Shown here: piece after piece, positions 20,503 through 33,900 of the stretch
How the letters are laid out: every line of letters starts with the position of its first letter
Position numbering within the stretch: position 1 is the first letter of the stretch
NCBI GenBank assembly: GCA_034620365.1
Contig: JAQGEQ010000173.1
Span: forward strand, 1 to 64,000
Reading direction: 5' to 3'
Source: Pegea sp. RAD2-039
Taxonomy: Eukaryota > Chordata > Thaliacea > Salpida > Salpidae
Length of the DNA stretch: 64,000 nt
Translations under genes and position numbers: made by a program
Notes under the pieces: generated by a model
Databases searched by the model: none
Told to the model about the DNA's origin: nothing
The model's input: the letters and a program-made list of their open reading frames with translations, nothing else

Positions 20503-23445
20503 AAATCATTTAAATAGGCACTAACTAAAGTTTCTTTTTTTTTTGTTATAATTTGACAATAAACAATTGAAGTTTTAGTTAAGTATTGTGTAACAAGAAA
20601 TACTTTGTTTTCAATTGACTGTTTTGATTTTATATCAATCTTATAAACCAATTGTCGACTACTTTTAATAGGTAATTGTCATTATTTAACTTCCTATTTG
20701 ACCCGCTTCTGTTGCAAATAAGTTACTTTTTACAACAAGCCCGGTACTTACACGAGCTCAACATAAATGACATAATTGTCCAGTATTCTTTGGAATGTAT
20801 AACATTAGTTTGATTGCAATAAAAATTTTTCATGCAAGTAAAAACTATGATGAATCAAAATAAAACTAGCTAGACATTAAATTCCTGTGTACAGATAAAT
20901 TCTGTTAAACTGACTTCTACAAAATCGAGATTAGCACTTTTTGATTTTATTTGCATTATATTTAACTTATTTGGGTAATTTAAGAATTTTACTTTTGTTC
21001 AAACAAATAAACATTTTCTAATAATAACAAAAATATATAATGGCTTTTTAAATAAGCAATTTAATACATCAGTAGTCTAATCACAGATTTTTAACTTTAA
21101 TTTTGCTTCTATTAACATTTAAATCTAAATTATCTCTGATTGATGCTTACCGACTGTTTTAAATAAAATTTAATACTTAATTTTCTACACAGAAAAGCAT
21201 AGCACAAAAAAAATTAAATAAAATTATTTTTTTCAGCAATGTTTCTATTCAAACTGTTTTCGATTTCTAGATTATATTATATTAATTATATTTTTTACTC
21301 GAAATAATCGACTAAATTTTAAACATCAAGCGTATTTGTTAAATTTTATACATAAGTAAAGTTTAAAGGTAAACTACAAAGCTTCTAAAAATATGTTTCT
21401 AACAGAAAACAATATTTAGTTGAAAATTGAAATATAGAACTTTTGTCGATTTTGGCTTATTTAGCTTTTTGAATGAGAAAATGATTTGTGTATCATACAA
21501 ACTGATGTAAACAATAAAAGTTTTGCTTTAGTTTCTCTTCTTTTGTTTAAATCAAAAACAGTTTTGAAGAACACAAATCATTAACGACAGAAGTTGTTGA
21601 AGACAAGCAAAATAATGTTATTAATTCCTTTTATATACTATATACCACAACATTTTTTTAATATCAGTTCTAAAAACAATGAAGCAAATTGAGCCTAGTC
21701 AACTATTGATTGAAAGTTTATGTAAATAGAAAGGTTGTGTTTTAATATTATTACGTTTTGTTATCAATATTACTATTAACATAATTATTACAAATGATAT
21801 ATTTAACAACACTAGGTATTTTGTAGCGTGATATCTTTTCTATCTGCTTTCATTGCAAAAACAATTGATATAAATTATACGTTGAAACTTGTTCAACCTC
21901 AAAATAATTATAAACACGTAGAAATTGTCAACAAAAACCTAAGGTTCTCAACCAAAATAACTTTTAAATTTTATAAGGAATTTTTCTAAGGACAATATAT
22001 ATAATATAATCTCAAAATTATACTTTCTAAAAATAAATCATGAAATTTTATGAACTTTATCTTTTAAAACACAATACTTTTACTAATTTAGTTTGTCTCT
22101 AATATAAATAGAAAGCAAGTCACAAACTATATGAAGAAACTCACATTTACCGTTTCTTCAATAAATGAAAAAAATAAGGTGAATATACTAAAGTTAAATT
22201 AACTGTAACAAAAAATAACAACATTAAAAACAAGATAAAAATTTACAACTATCCCAAAAATTAGGATTAAAAATTAGTTTTCTTAGTTGGACTATTCATT
22301 AAATAATGTTTATTGAAAGTATTGTTATCTTTAACAAACAGCAAACAGTAGATTAACATAACTGAAATTGCTCTGCTACAATTTCTTTTAAATGTTTATT
22401 TCGAAAATTTTCTAACAGAAGAATGTAAAATAATAAGTAAATGTTGTAGCACTTCAGAACAACAACAGCAAATAAATTTAAATTTGTCATAATCATCTAA
22501 ACTGAGATAGAAATCTCATTTCAATACAAAATTTTTTATAATGCTTCACTAGCAATAATGTTATTTACCGTAAAATTACCCGTAAGAAGAAACGGGTTCC
22601 AAATACAAAAACTTTTTAGATGGTTTTATCTACGCAAATTTAGTTGAATCTCAAACCTTATATAAAAAGTGGTCTTAATCTTATGTTTATGGTGCTGAAA
22701 AAAATAGCTTAAAAATTGTAATGACTAATTTTTAAATGAAAATACTAAAAAATTCTCAAAGCATTTTCAATAATGACACTGATAATAACATTTTTTATAT
22801 ATTTCTATGTATTTGATGTTTATATTATTAAAATTGTATAATTTGTTAACTTTATTTAGTAAATTAATATTCTAATAAGTTTACACTTTCAGTAAATTAT
22901 GTTGAAAATATTTTCATTTTTGCAGTTCAGATAAAATATTCAATAAAAAATTTAAGAATAAATAAAAATAATATTTTATTTTAATAATATAGATCCTTAA
23001 CAACCTCCAGTGCTTTTTAGCTTGATATTTTCGCTTATGTTTCTACTTTCATTAGAAAAACTATTTATATAATTTATAAGTTGAAACTTGTTCAACCCCA
23101 AAATAATAATTAATGATAACGTTAATAATAACACCCGAATATCAGGTAAAATTTTGTTATACTCATCTTATATATTATTGCATTTCAATCTAATGTTTGT
23201 GAGTTAAAGTTTTAAAATGTTTACTTACTGCAAATTTTGGTAAATCTTTTAATTTTGAAATTATGCAATTTTTGCAAGATATTATTATTCAGAAATTCCT
23301 TATCTCTCTTACTACAGTCCTACTATTTTATGTTTTAGTTGTGAAATTTTAAAAAACTTTTCTATAAACTAAACTTGTTATTAAAGCAACTAATTTTGGA
23401 AAACTCTCGTTTGTTTTCTAATGCAATTTTTTTATTGAATTTAAA
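20503..23445. repeat. Dispersed repeats between RT copy 1 and the 2-kb repeat
   Basis: About 20870-21400 is a diverged third copy of the 610-bp unit at 771-1995. About 21420-21650 matches about 10120-10330. About 21945-22080 is related to about 27490-27600. About 22440-22500 (agcacttcagaacaacaaca) matches about 3185-3240. About 22530-22620 (cttcactagcaataatg) matches about 27190-27270. No gene is recognised. Confidence 0.6.
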
Positions 23446-25730
23446 GTGACTTTTATGTAAAATGCTGAAATTAGTATTCCAAATATAAAAAAGCTCTAAA
23501 TAAAAAAATCTAGCTAATCTCAGTAGAAAGCGAATTTATTGATATTTGGTAATCAACAATAAGAAGCTAACTTTAATTCAACTGAAGTTATCAGTTTCCA
23601 AATTCCATTTTCAAGAATTGAGTGATAGAAAATGTCGGTTGAAAAATCCAGCCTTATAAGTAATGCTGTTTCAATCTCACGTTTGTGGGTTAAAACAAAT
23701 AGAAGTAAACTTCATGAAAGAAAAACAAAATATTAAAAATAAATTAATAATAGTATTAGTAATAACATAAATAATAATAATAATAATTATGTATTAATAT
23801 GCATCCATATTATTTTTTAGATTTTGAATTGTAGTTTTCGATAATATACTTAAAAATAAAGAAAATTAACCTTTTTAGTAGATTATATAATTGAAAATTA
23901 ATATCTGTTTGCAATATTAATAATTGAAAAGAATGTATGTGTTAAAGAGAAACCAATGTAATCAGATACTCCTTGTCTGAATAGAGTTAAAATTAGATAC
24001 AGAAAAGCATAGAACAACAAAAAATGAAATTAATTTTTTAAACAATTTTCCAATTAAAGTTGTTATCAAGTTATAAATTATATTTTTACTAGATAAAATC
24101 AAATAAGTTTGCAACAACAACTAGCGTATTTGCTAATTTATCAACAAAAGTAAACTTTGAAGGTAAATTGTAAAGATTCTAAAACTTTTTGTTGAATTTC
24201 TTAAACAAAAGATTTTTTTCTAACGGAAGAAAAAAACATAGTTGAAAACTGACAGCTATAACTGTTGTTTGTTTTGACTTTTATAGCTTTTTAAATAAGA
24301 AAATGATTTGTTCATCATGGAAAGTAATCTAAAAGATAAACTTTTGCTTCGTATTCATTTCTTATTTTTATAATTAAAAACAATCTTAAAGCAGACTAAT
24401 CATTAATGACAGAAGATGTCGATGACAATTGTAATAGTATTATTAACTTGTTTTAGAAATTTTATTAAATTTGTTTAAGTGTATCTTTGACATGTATTTT
24501 ATTAATAAGACTTAATTTATTTGTCAATAATAAGATTGTCAGTAAAAAAATAAGGAGTTATACAGTCTAAAACTAATTCATTAAGAGCTAAGTGCCACAT
24601 TTTAATATTGAATCATACTAAAGAAAAAAATTCTGGTCTTAAAATTGTTTGTCAGAATGAGAAATCGAATTAAAAAAATATATATTTTTACCAACAGCGA
24701 CAGCTAGCGGATGTTGTGATTTACAAATAACTTGTTTGATTTTTAAGAAGCAAAAAAAGATTAAACTAAACCAAAAACAAACAACTCGCTTGATTTTGTT
24801 ATTACTGAACATTTGTATAGAAAATCAAATCAGCCTTTAAATTATTTGCATATATTTTATGTTAAATTAAAGCGATTAAAATAATTTTCTACACGTAGTT
24901 GACGTAAACTTTTGCCAATTTGTTCAATAGTTCTTTTTAATTTAAAATACACACTTAGTAAGCAAAATTTTTATCTTAGAAAAGTTAGTAAGTAAAAAAA
25001 GTTGAAATTAGCCAAGGACTTTGATCTCTGAAAAATCAATTTATAACGATTTCAAGGTTTTTTCAGTCTACACCACAAACAGTAGATTATAAGAAGCTTT
25101 TATATAGGTATATACTGAGTGAAGAAGAATAAGTACATCTATCCAATTCAAATAAAGTGCTAAATAACTATTTATTTTGAAGTTGAATGAATTTCAACAA
25201 ACTTTAATCAATATTACCAAGCAGTGTATCAACTACTACTGTTTATCTTGCACATGGCTTCCTAATATAATATTCAAACGCAAATAAAAAAGATAAGATG
25301 TATTCAACATTTGTGGTATCATTCATAAAGTATTTAGACCATACTTGACTTTCTATGGCTAAGATTAACTCTCTATAGGATTTTTTTAAACCGAAAATCG
25401 ATTTTGTAAACGTAACTATAGATTAAGAATTGAAAAAAATTAACGTATTAGCGATTGGTTTGGATTATAAGTAGCTTGCTTAGCTGTTTTGAAATTTTTA
25501 TTATTAGTTAAAATATTATTAGATGATATTTTAAATGAAATTGCTTGTTTCTAAGTTTAAAATGATTATCATTTAGGTTTAATTTTTTATGACTTTATCA
25601 ACTTTTTTCAGAATTTAGTTAGACTTACTGTTATTTTTAACCATTTGTATGACAACTAAATTTTCTATTATTAGAAATTTATTTTTTTCATAAAAACTCT
25701 TCAAAATTATTATTTGTATTTTGATGTTAT
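23446..25730. repeat. About 2-kb dispersed repeat, copy 2 (partner 3632-5670)
   Basis: Same-orientation, collinear partner of 3632-5670 over its full length. It includes the extra ~200-bp segment at about 23585-23785 that carries the tttgtgggttaaaacaa core. No reading frame is conserved between the two copies. Because the shared order extends over about 2 kb, it is more likely a duplicated segment or a long non-autonomous element than independent insertions. Confidence 0.8.
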
Positions 25731-28700
25731 AAAAAGTTTTTCTTCAAAATATTTATAAAATAATCAAAATTTTTTCAGTTTTATCCAAAAACATTTTGAA
25801 ATATATTTTGTAATCAAATAAAATTTAAAGTAAATTGCAATTTTTAATTTTTAAAATATTATTAGATTTAAATCTTATATGGTAGTTTTCAAAGATTTTC
25901 GATAGAATGTAGGGTTTCTGGTTTTTGTTTTTAATATGAATAATTTGCTTCAATAAATTAAAGAAATCTACTTTTGTTTTACAAAAGTAAACAAATATTA
26001 ATTAAAAGCAAAACTAAAAAAAATTTTTTGTAAAAAAATTATTGAACAATATTTCATACAGCTGTTAAAACTTAACAGTTGTTAACTTCTTATTTGATAA
26101 ATCAATAACAGTATGGTAACCTCTGACTGGTTTTTCTTAAATGTAAATAAGAAGCTAATTTTGAAAAAAAAGATTATTAGGAAATTATTTGAAATTGACT
26201 ACTTGTGTAAATTCTGTAAAGTTGGTTTCGTTTCAACAGTTCTGCTTGACTAACCTTTTTACAAATTTTTTTTCAATTACAACTGAAAACTGTTCAGCTT
26301 CGGTAAGAAAGCAAGGAAAAGTAAAATAATAAATAAAAGATGCAACTCAGTTGCAGCACATCAACAAATCTTGTAATATTTAATCTTTTCATAGTCTAAA
26401 AACCCCAAAATATCAACAAAAAAAGTTTGAGTAAATAGAAATAAGTCTTATAAACAATATAGAAAATTACAAGGCATGAAAAAATCCTGTCTTGAAGTAT
26501 GTTGAAAAGATAAATGCAAACTACCACCGAAAGAAAGACAACTCAAAAAGACTAGCAATAGACAACAACAATATTTATGTTTAAAAGTAATTTTATCAAA
26601 AATGTCATACACAATTGCATATTAGTTTAAATGAATTTAAATTTTAAAGAAAATAAAATACATGATAAACAGTAAAATATTTGAATAAATACTAAATACA
26701 GTCTCTACTTCTAGTTTTATAAATAAGGCTGTTTAAGTCTCAATATTGTGGGTTGAAACAGAAAAAAGTAAAAGTCATGAAAACAAACATTTAAAAATAA
26801 TTTTTTTTATTTATTTGTATTATTATTTAATATTGAATTAAAGTTTTTGATTTGTATTTAAATAATAAAAGAGAACCATCTTTAGTAAATTTTGTATGTA
26901 AAAAAATATTTGTTTGCAATACCAAAGTTAGAAAAGAATGTATTGGTTAAATAGAAGTAAATGTAATGAAAAACTCCTTGTCTTATTAGAGTGGAAATTA
27001 GATGTGAAGTAGTAACTTTAATTATAACGAGTTAATTTATTGGGTTCAACCCATATTATATCGCAACGTATACAGATAGTAAAGCATTTCATTGTTTAAA
27101 TAACTATAAAATGAAATTGCTTAAGAGTTTAAAGATTTGTTTTATGTAAAATTGATTTGTTAAAATTATGTTTTAAACACTCTTTATACAAAATCTTATT
27201 TTTGCTTCACTAGCATTAGCGATATTTACCATAAAGTCACCCGTAAAAATTTACAGATTCCAAAATAACATAATTAATAACAACAAGAATGTACGTTGAA
27301 TGCGTTGATGTTAAAAACTTTTAAGTCAAGTAGTCTCAATCTTTGTCTCATGTCTCAATAGTTTGGGGTTCTCAATCTCACCGTAAAAAAGAACAGGGTC
27401 CAAAATAAGAAGAACAACACCTACAAGAACGTGCATTCAATGTATTGAATTTCAAAACTATTGTATAAAGTAATCTCAATCTTTAGTTTATCGTTTTCAA
27501 TGGAAATAACTTTTAAATTTTACAAGCAAAATTTCTTAAGGAGAATACATGCAATATAATATTAAAATGTTACTTCCTAAAAATGTTATTTTACGAAAAT
27601 TTAATCTCAAATGAAATTATTTGTTTCCATTTTTACATAATTTACTTTTTACAGACATAGCTTGAGGTTTTTTTTAGTTATAACAAATTGCAAAACATCT
27701 AAAATTTATAAAAAAAAAGTGAATTTGCATTGTAAAAACTCTTCAAAATTAGAATTTGTAATTTGATGTTAAACAAATTTTTTATGAAATATTTATAAAA
27801 TAATCAATACTTTTTCAGTTTTATCCAAAAACACTTTTATGTAAAATGCTGAAGTTAGTATTCCAAATAGAAAAAATTCCAAATAAAAAAATTTAGCTAA
27901 TCTCAGCAGAAAGTGCATTTATTGATTATCAACAATGTTGAAGCTAAGTTAAATTCAACTGAAGTTATCAGTTTCCAAATTGAACATTTAACACACAAAT
28001 GAAAGAATATGTCAGTTGAAAAAATCCAGCCTAATAAGTAAAGCTGTTTAAATCTCATGTTTGTGGGTTGAAACAAATAAAAGTAAATTTCATGAAAACA
28101 AAAACAAACTTTTAAAAATAAACTGAAAATAGTATTGATAATAATTATGTATTAATATGCATCTATATTATTTTTGATGTTGAAATGTAGTTCTCGATTT
28201 ATAATTAAAAAATATAGAAAAATTAATGTTTTAGTAAACTAGATAAGTGAAAATTAATCATTGTTTGCAATAGTATTAATTGAATAAAATGTATGTGTTA
28301 AAGAGAAACCAATGTAATCAAGTACTTCTTATGTGAATAGAGTTAAAATTATATATAAAGTAGTAAATTGAAATTTTGAATAATGTATGGGATTAGCCCA
28401 TTTAAAAATGGGAAAATATGAAATTGATAAAGTATATAATTGTTTAGATAATTAAAACATGAAGTTAGGCAAGACTTTGAAGATTTCTGTTTAATAAGTG
28501 GAAATACTGTTTGTTAATTAAATTGAATTTAGCAAACTTTCTAAAAAACAATTTTCTTAAGTTAATAGTTTAATCGAAATCCAGTTGAGTTCTTAGATTT
28601 ATAAAAAAAATAAAGTATTAGAGTTAGCTCAACATTCAATCAATGAAAATTTTCCATTTTTATCATAATTTATAATCAAAACTTTCCATTTCATTGACTA

Positions 28701-30423
28701 ACAGATGAGTTTTTACATAAGACAGATTTTAAAATAAATAATCTTTAAACAAAAAGGAAATAAATCAGTTCAAATTTTAAAAGGCGTTGATGAAATCTCA
28801 TGTTTGAATAATTTTAATTTATGGTAGTTAAAAAAATTGACAACTCCAAAACAAACTACTAAAAATAAGCTTTTCTTTTCAATTATGTAAAACTTAATTT
28901 TGTGTTTTGTTTTTATTAAGTTTATGTTTGTCCGTTTCAACCCACAGATATCAGGCTAAAACAAGCTTATTTATAAGGCTGGGTAACCAACTGACAGCGT
29001 TGTGTATTTTGTTCAACTTAATTTTTAGAAACTGATAATATCAGTTGATTTTAAAGCATAATTTTAAGAAATTGCTGGTGTTGTTAGAGACATCAATCAT
29101 CGAAAAAACTGCTACTTTATGAGTTTAACAAAAGCTGATTATAAAAAAAATTGTTTTTTTTTCAAGTCGTTTTCGTTTATTTGTTCAATCTACATATTAT
29201 TTACAGACACAATTTTTTAATATTATTATATTGTTGGTAGTGATTATAAAAAAGTTTCTATTCAGTCAAAAAACGCTGTAACTGAACTTTTATATCATTT
29301 TGTAACTACATTCGACAAATAGTTTTTGATTTTTTGAAAAATTGCTCAATCAATGTTTTACACAACAAAAATTTTTTTCAAAAGTTTTTTATTATTAAAT
29401 ATTTGTTGAATTTTGTAACAAAAAAGTACATATCTTCAATTTATCAAAGTAAGTTGTTATTATTACAAACAAAAACTTGAAACACTACATTCTATCGAAA
29501 AGCGATGAAAACTGCTGCGAACGATTTTAATTCTAATAAAATGTTCAAAATCAGTAAAAAACTGGGTAGTGACGTCTTGTTGTATTTTATGCTACATAAT
29601 AAAGATTTGTAACTAAAATTGAAAGTTTTTAACTATGACCCACAAATATGAGACTAAAACAGGATTATTTATAAAGTTAGCTTGTTCCACTGACGTGAAT
29701 TTTATTACTAGGGTTTGTACTTAGATATTTTGAAACTGATATATTCAGTTGGAATCAAAAACACAGTTTTTAGACAGATATTTGGTTTTGTATGGTATCA
29801 ATTATTATTAAAATTGCTTTCTAATGAGGTTAACAATTACTGTCAGTGTAAGAACTATCTTAACTATTTGTATTTCTGGTGATTATTTTCGTTTTTCTTT
29901 TTAGCTCACATGAGACATATAGTTACAGTTTTTCGATATTATTACTTTTTTTTATCCACGACATCGAAGAAATATATTTTATTTAGTCAACAAATCGGCT
30001 TAACCGAATTATTAAACAACTTTATTAAAATACTTTTGACACTGATGCTAACAAACAGTTTTTTTATCTCTACTCCAAAAATTTAAAACTTTTTTTTGTA
30101 CTAACAAACTTTTCAATGTTTAATTAGTCAGTTATTTCAGATTTATGACGACATAAAGGATTTGAAATAATTGATTTTATTTTTGAATTGAAAAATTTTT
30201 TTAATCTTTAATGTCAGTTTTATACTTTGTACGTCAATAAATTGAGAATTAATGTAACTATTTATATTTCCTCCTAGTTTTTCTTTTATTTTACAATCAA
30301 TAAAATCAAATGATACGGTAATACCAGGGTCTAGGATTGAAGATATTTTTGAATTAATAAATCCATTGATGAAATATTGGTTTAAGTAATTTGCAGCTGG
30401 ATTACGAGAAAAGTTATAAGTTC
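25731..30423. repeat. Mosaic of direct and inverted dispersed repeats
   Basis: About 26720-27180 is related to 6780-7200. About 27831-28340 is a third copy of the left part of the 2-kb repeat. A short internal duplication lies within about 27190-27480 (variants of caccgtaaaaa...ccaaaataa). About 28920-29680 is an inverted relative of about 2747-3100: it contains caacccacaga near 28940 and gacccacaaatatgagact near 29638, and near 29490-29560 the reverse complement of the gatagaa(a/t)gtag block. No gene is recognised. Confidence 0.6.
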
Positions 30424-30950
30424 AGAATTTGTGGGCTGGATTTCTAGCGGCCTGTTCGTAGACCAGTTTTTTACAGTGTGTAGTGCAGTTTGAAGTTTTG
30501 GTGGTTTACAAGATAATAGCTTGATGTCATCTGCATACACAAACACACTGACGTCATTTACTGATTATTCTTCTGATTAGAATCAAAACGAGAAGGGGAC
30601 CCAGAATGGGCAAAACCCAGAGAAACACCACTAGTGACTTGACTAGGAATAGACACTTATAACAAGATGTTAAACATTTGTAAATATCTTTCAACAAGAG
30701 CTTGTTGGGTTCAACCTGATAAGTAATCTTCAGTCCACTTTAAGATGAAGCTGTTGATTTTTAATTCTGTAAGACAATAATTAGCTTGTTGTGTAGGACA
30801 GAATCAAATGTTAAGCAAAATCGAGATATATGATGTCACGGGAAGTCATCTTTTCTTAATTAGCTGTAAGCATATCATGAAAGGTGAGATGTTGAGTCAG
30901 TAAAAATCAAATATTAGATGGTGCTTCATCACTTGGCTAGTCATATGATT
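30424..30950 (-). mobile_element. Non-LTR reverse transcriptase fragment, decayed copy 2
   Basis: Aligns by eye with 20036-20502 in the same orientation. Shared landmarks include gtgggctggattt, caaacacactgac, ccagaa, cttgactagga, tcttcantccact and gacagaatcaaa. It carries several indels, including an extra block near 30655-30690, so no long frame survives. Similarity continues beyond the 5' edge of copy 1's frame (about 30860-30950), suggesting that this copy retains slightly more upstream sequence. Confidence 0.8.
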
Positions 30951-33900
30951 GTGAATGTTTTTTGTGAACATAAGACTACATTTTCTTTTTCTAATTATAA
31001 ATTATAAATATTTTTTTGTAATCTATACTATTATCATTGTACAAACGTTTAATAGAAGAGCTGGTCTTAATTTTGTTTATATAAGAGGCTTTTAAATTGA
31101 TTTAAATCTTTCTTATATTTGGCAAAAATGGCCTACATATTTATAAACAAACTTATTTTAAAACATTAATAATGCATGTATAGTATTTCTTAGAGCTCTA
31201 TCCAACCTTTCATAAAAATGTTTATTTTATATTTAACAAGTTTTAGATGTTCTTAAATCTTCAGTAAATTCAAGGTACTTTGAAATAGAAAAATGTTATC
31301 CAATTCTATACGATAAGAGATTCAAATGAATATTTTTGTTACTACAATGATTTCTCGTTAGTGATTGATGCCAAGTTCTTAATTGACTTAATTCAAAGTA
31401 GTTTAACAAGACTTAGTTTAATAAAATCTACGAAATTTAAATAGAAGCTTTTAAGCTAAAACTGCTGACTGTTACCATCTATAACTTGACTAATGTTTTC
31501 TTCAGTAATATTGTATTTAAACAAAAACCTCTTCAATTATGTTAGAAGCATAGCAATCAGTTAAGTCGTCGCTGAAAGTTAGTTTATGTTAGCAAATAAC
31601 TACAAATCATTTACAAATTTAGTCTTATTGTTAGTTTACTTGATATTAGATCAAGACTTTATGTTTTCAGTCTCTAAAAGAACCAAATATGTCTAGAACC
31701 AAAATGGAAAAAATTATATTTACAAATAATTTAGTTATAAAAAAAGAACGTTTTTCAATTTTTATAGAATTAGTAAACTTCACTAAAAAGTCATTTTCAA
31801 GTAAAACAGCTGAAGATTAATAACATTAGAAGAAAGGAAAATATTTAAAATGAATTTTATTGTTTTTTTGAAGATTTTATCAAAATATTTAAACTTGTTC
31901 TTTTATGAAGTCTAATATTTTTGAATAATCTTTAAAATTTTTGAGTATAACTTTAATACTGCTTTACATTATTCAAAAATATTTCCTCAACTAACGAATA
32001 ATGTATGATTTATGATTTCTCCAAATGTTTTGATGTCAAAAAAATTACTTCACATTGTAATATTCTGAGAGTAATCCACTAAAGCAAGAAAGTATAAATA
32101 AAAAATTTGAAGGAATAATCTCAAACTATTTATTAATCTTTTTTATAATTTTATTCTTTCTTTTTGAAGCTATCTAACATTTCTTTAGTTTTAAACTTCT
32201 TTTTTATTATCTTTTAATAATTTATATCAATATTTGAGCAGATTTAATAGATTTAAATTCAAAAACCTTTCTTTATTCACTTTTCTTTTACTTTTAATTA
32301 TTCATGTTTAATATCTACTACCAATTTTTTCGTTTACTTAACTAATATATTTTTTTAATTTCAGTTTAAATGTTAAACATCAAAATTAAAAATTTGTTTT
32401 CTTGAAATAAGTTTTTAATTCTATAAATGAAAATAAGAAATAAAAAACTTTCTATTAAAGAACAGTTAGTCAACTTTTAATAATGAATTTCACTTATTTA
32501 TAACGACTTCTAATAGCTATAAACTTTTTTTCAATATAAGAATTCCTTAAGTAATCATACAAATTTAGATTTAAAGAATGAATCATAATTTCGAATCATT
32601 CTTTTGAAGCAACGCGCTACAAGTGATATACTTTTAATTTTAAAATTGTCGACTAATTCGTAGTACAAGAATTTAATGAAATCTTACAGGTCAATTTATT
32701 TTGACCTTTATAACTTTCGATCAACACAAAAAATTATTCTTATAGTTTGCAAACTAGCAATAAGTTTTTTGACCACTGAAATAATCTCTGAGTTAATTAT
32801 GTTTAAAATTATTTTAAACAAATCAATAGTATTTTTTCATCCACTAAAAGACGCTATTCATCAAATTATGTACTTGTAAATCAGCAACAAAAAAAATATT
32901 TACTATGTTTATAGAATATATTAAAAAAGAAGATCGATCGATAATAAGTTCTTTTCAAATAGTAGTCAATAAAGATCTGAAGTTGAATCAAATTAATGAC
33001 TTTTTACAAACAAAATTAAAATGTTGGAATAAATTTAATATTTTTTTATCTTGATTTTTAAGAATGAAGTTGTAGTAATGATTGAATTTGTTCTTACGTA
33101 TGCTGAACAATCTGACAGTTTAAACTGCTTATCAATATTTAGTTAGTTTTAAAGTTTAATTTAACAGAAAAATATTGAAGGTTTTGAAGAACTATTGGAG
33201 TATTATGTAATATACATAATATTTTTGTCAGATTTTCTTATATCTAATATAGTAAATTATATTGAAAATATTTTATTCAAAAATAGAAGCTAATGTTAAT
33301 GCAGAAAAAACTTTGAAATCAAATTTAAAAGTCTTTTAAAGTTTAAGTATATTCAGAGTTTATTTCAAATTTACAATTAATGGTGTAACAGAATAGATTA
33401 ATGATGTTAAACAAGAATTAATTGTTTGAAATTCCGTTTAGTTTAATGAGTTTGCTGTATAAAAATTCTTTAAATATTCGTTAATGTGTTAATTAGCTAT
33501 AACCTACTTTTATTTGCAATTAGAGATTAGGTATTTGTAATTCACAATGTTTATATACAGCTAAATAGATTACAGAACTATAAGAAGGTTGCATTTAGCT
33601 TGGAAATCGTTAATTCTTTCTTTTCTAATGGAGATTAGAAGTTAAATTATTTGATTTCAAGCCACAGGTTTTACTTTATTCAAAACTTTCGAGATAAATT
33701 CTTAAAATACATTTTGAAATTAAAAAGATTTGTTTTACAAAAAAGGCTAAAAAAAGGGGTTAAAATGTTTTTTACGTCTTAAGTTATATTAAGATATTCG
33801 AATATGCAAATTCTTGTTGAACTACTTAATTAACTTCAAAACTTTGATTATTAAAAGCAACAAAAAATTAGAAATTGTTTTTCAGGTTGCGTAAGAAATT

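Noticed and set aside
32676-32879. Plus-strand 67-codon frame
   Set aside because: No domain and typical AT-rich codon mix; no supporting splice or promoter signals.
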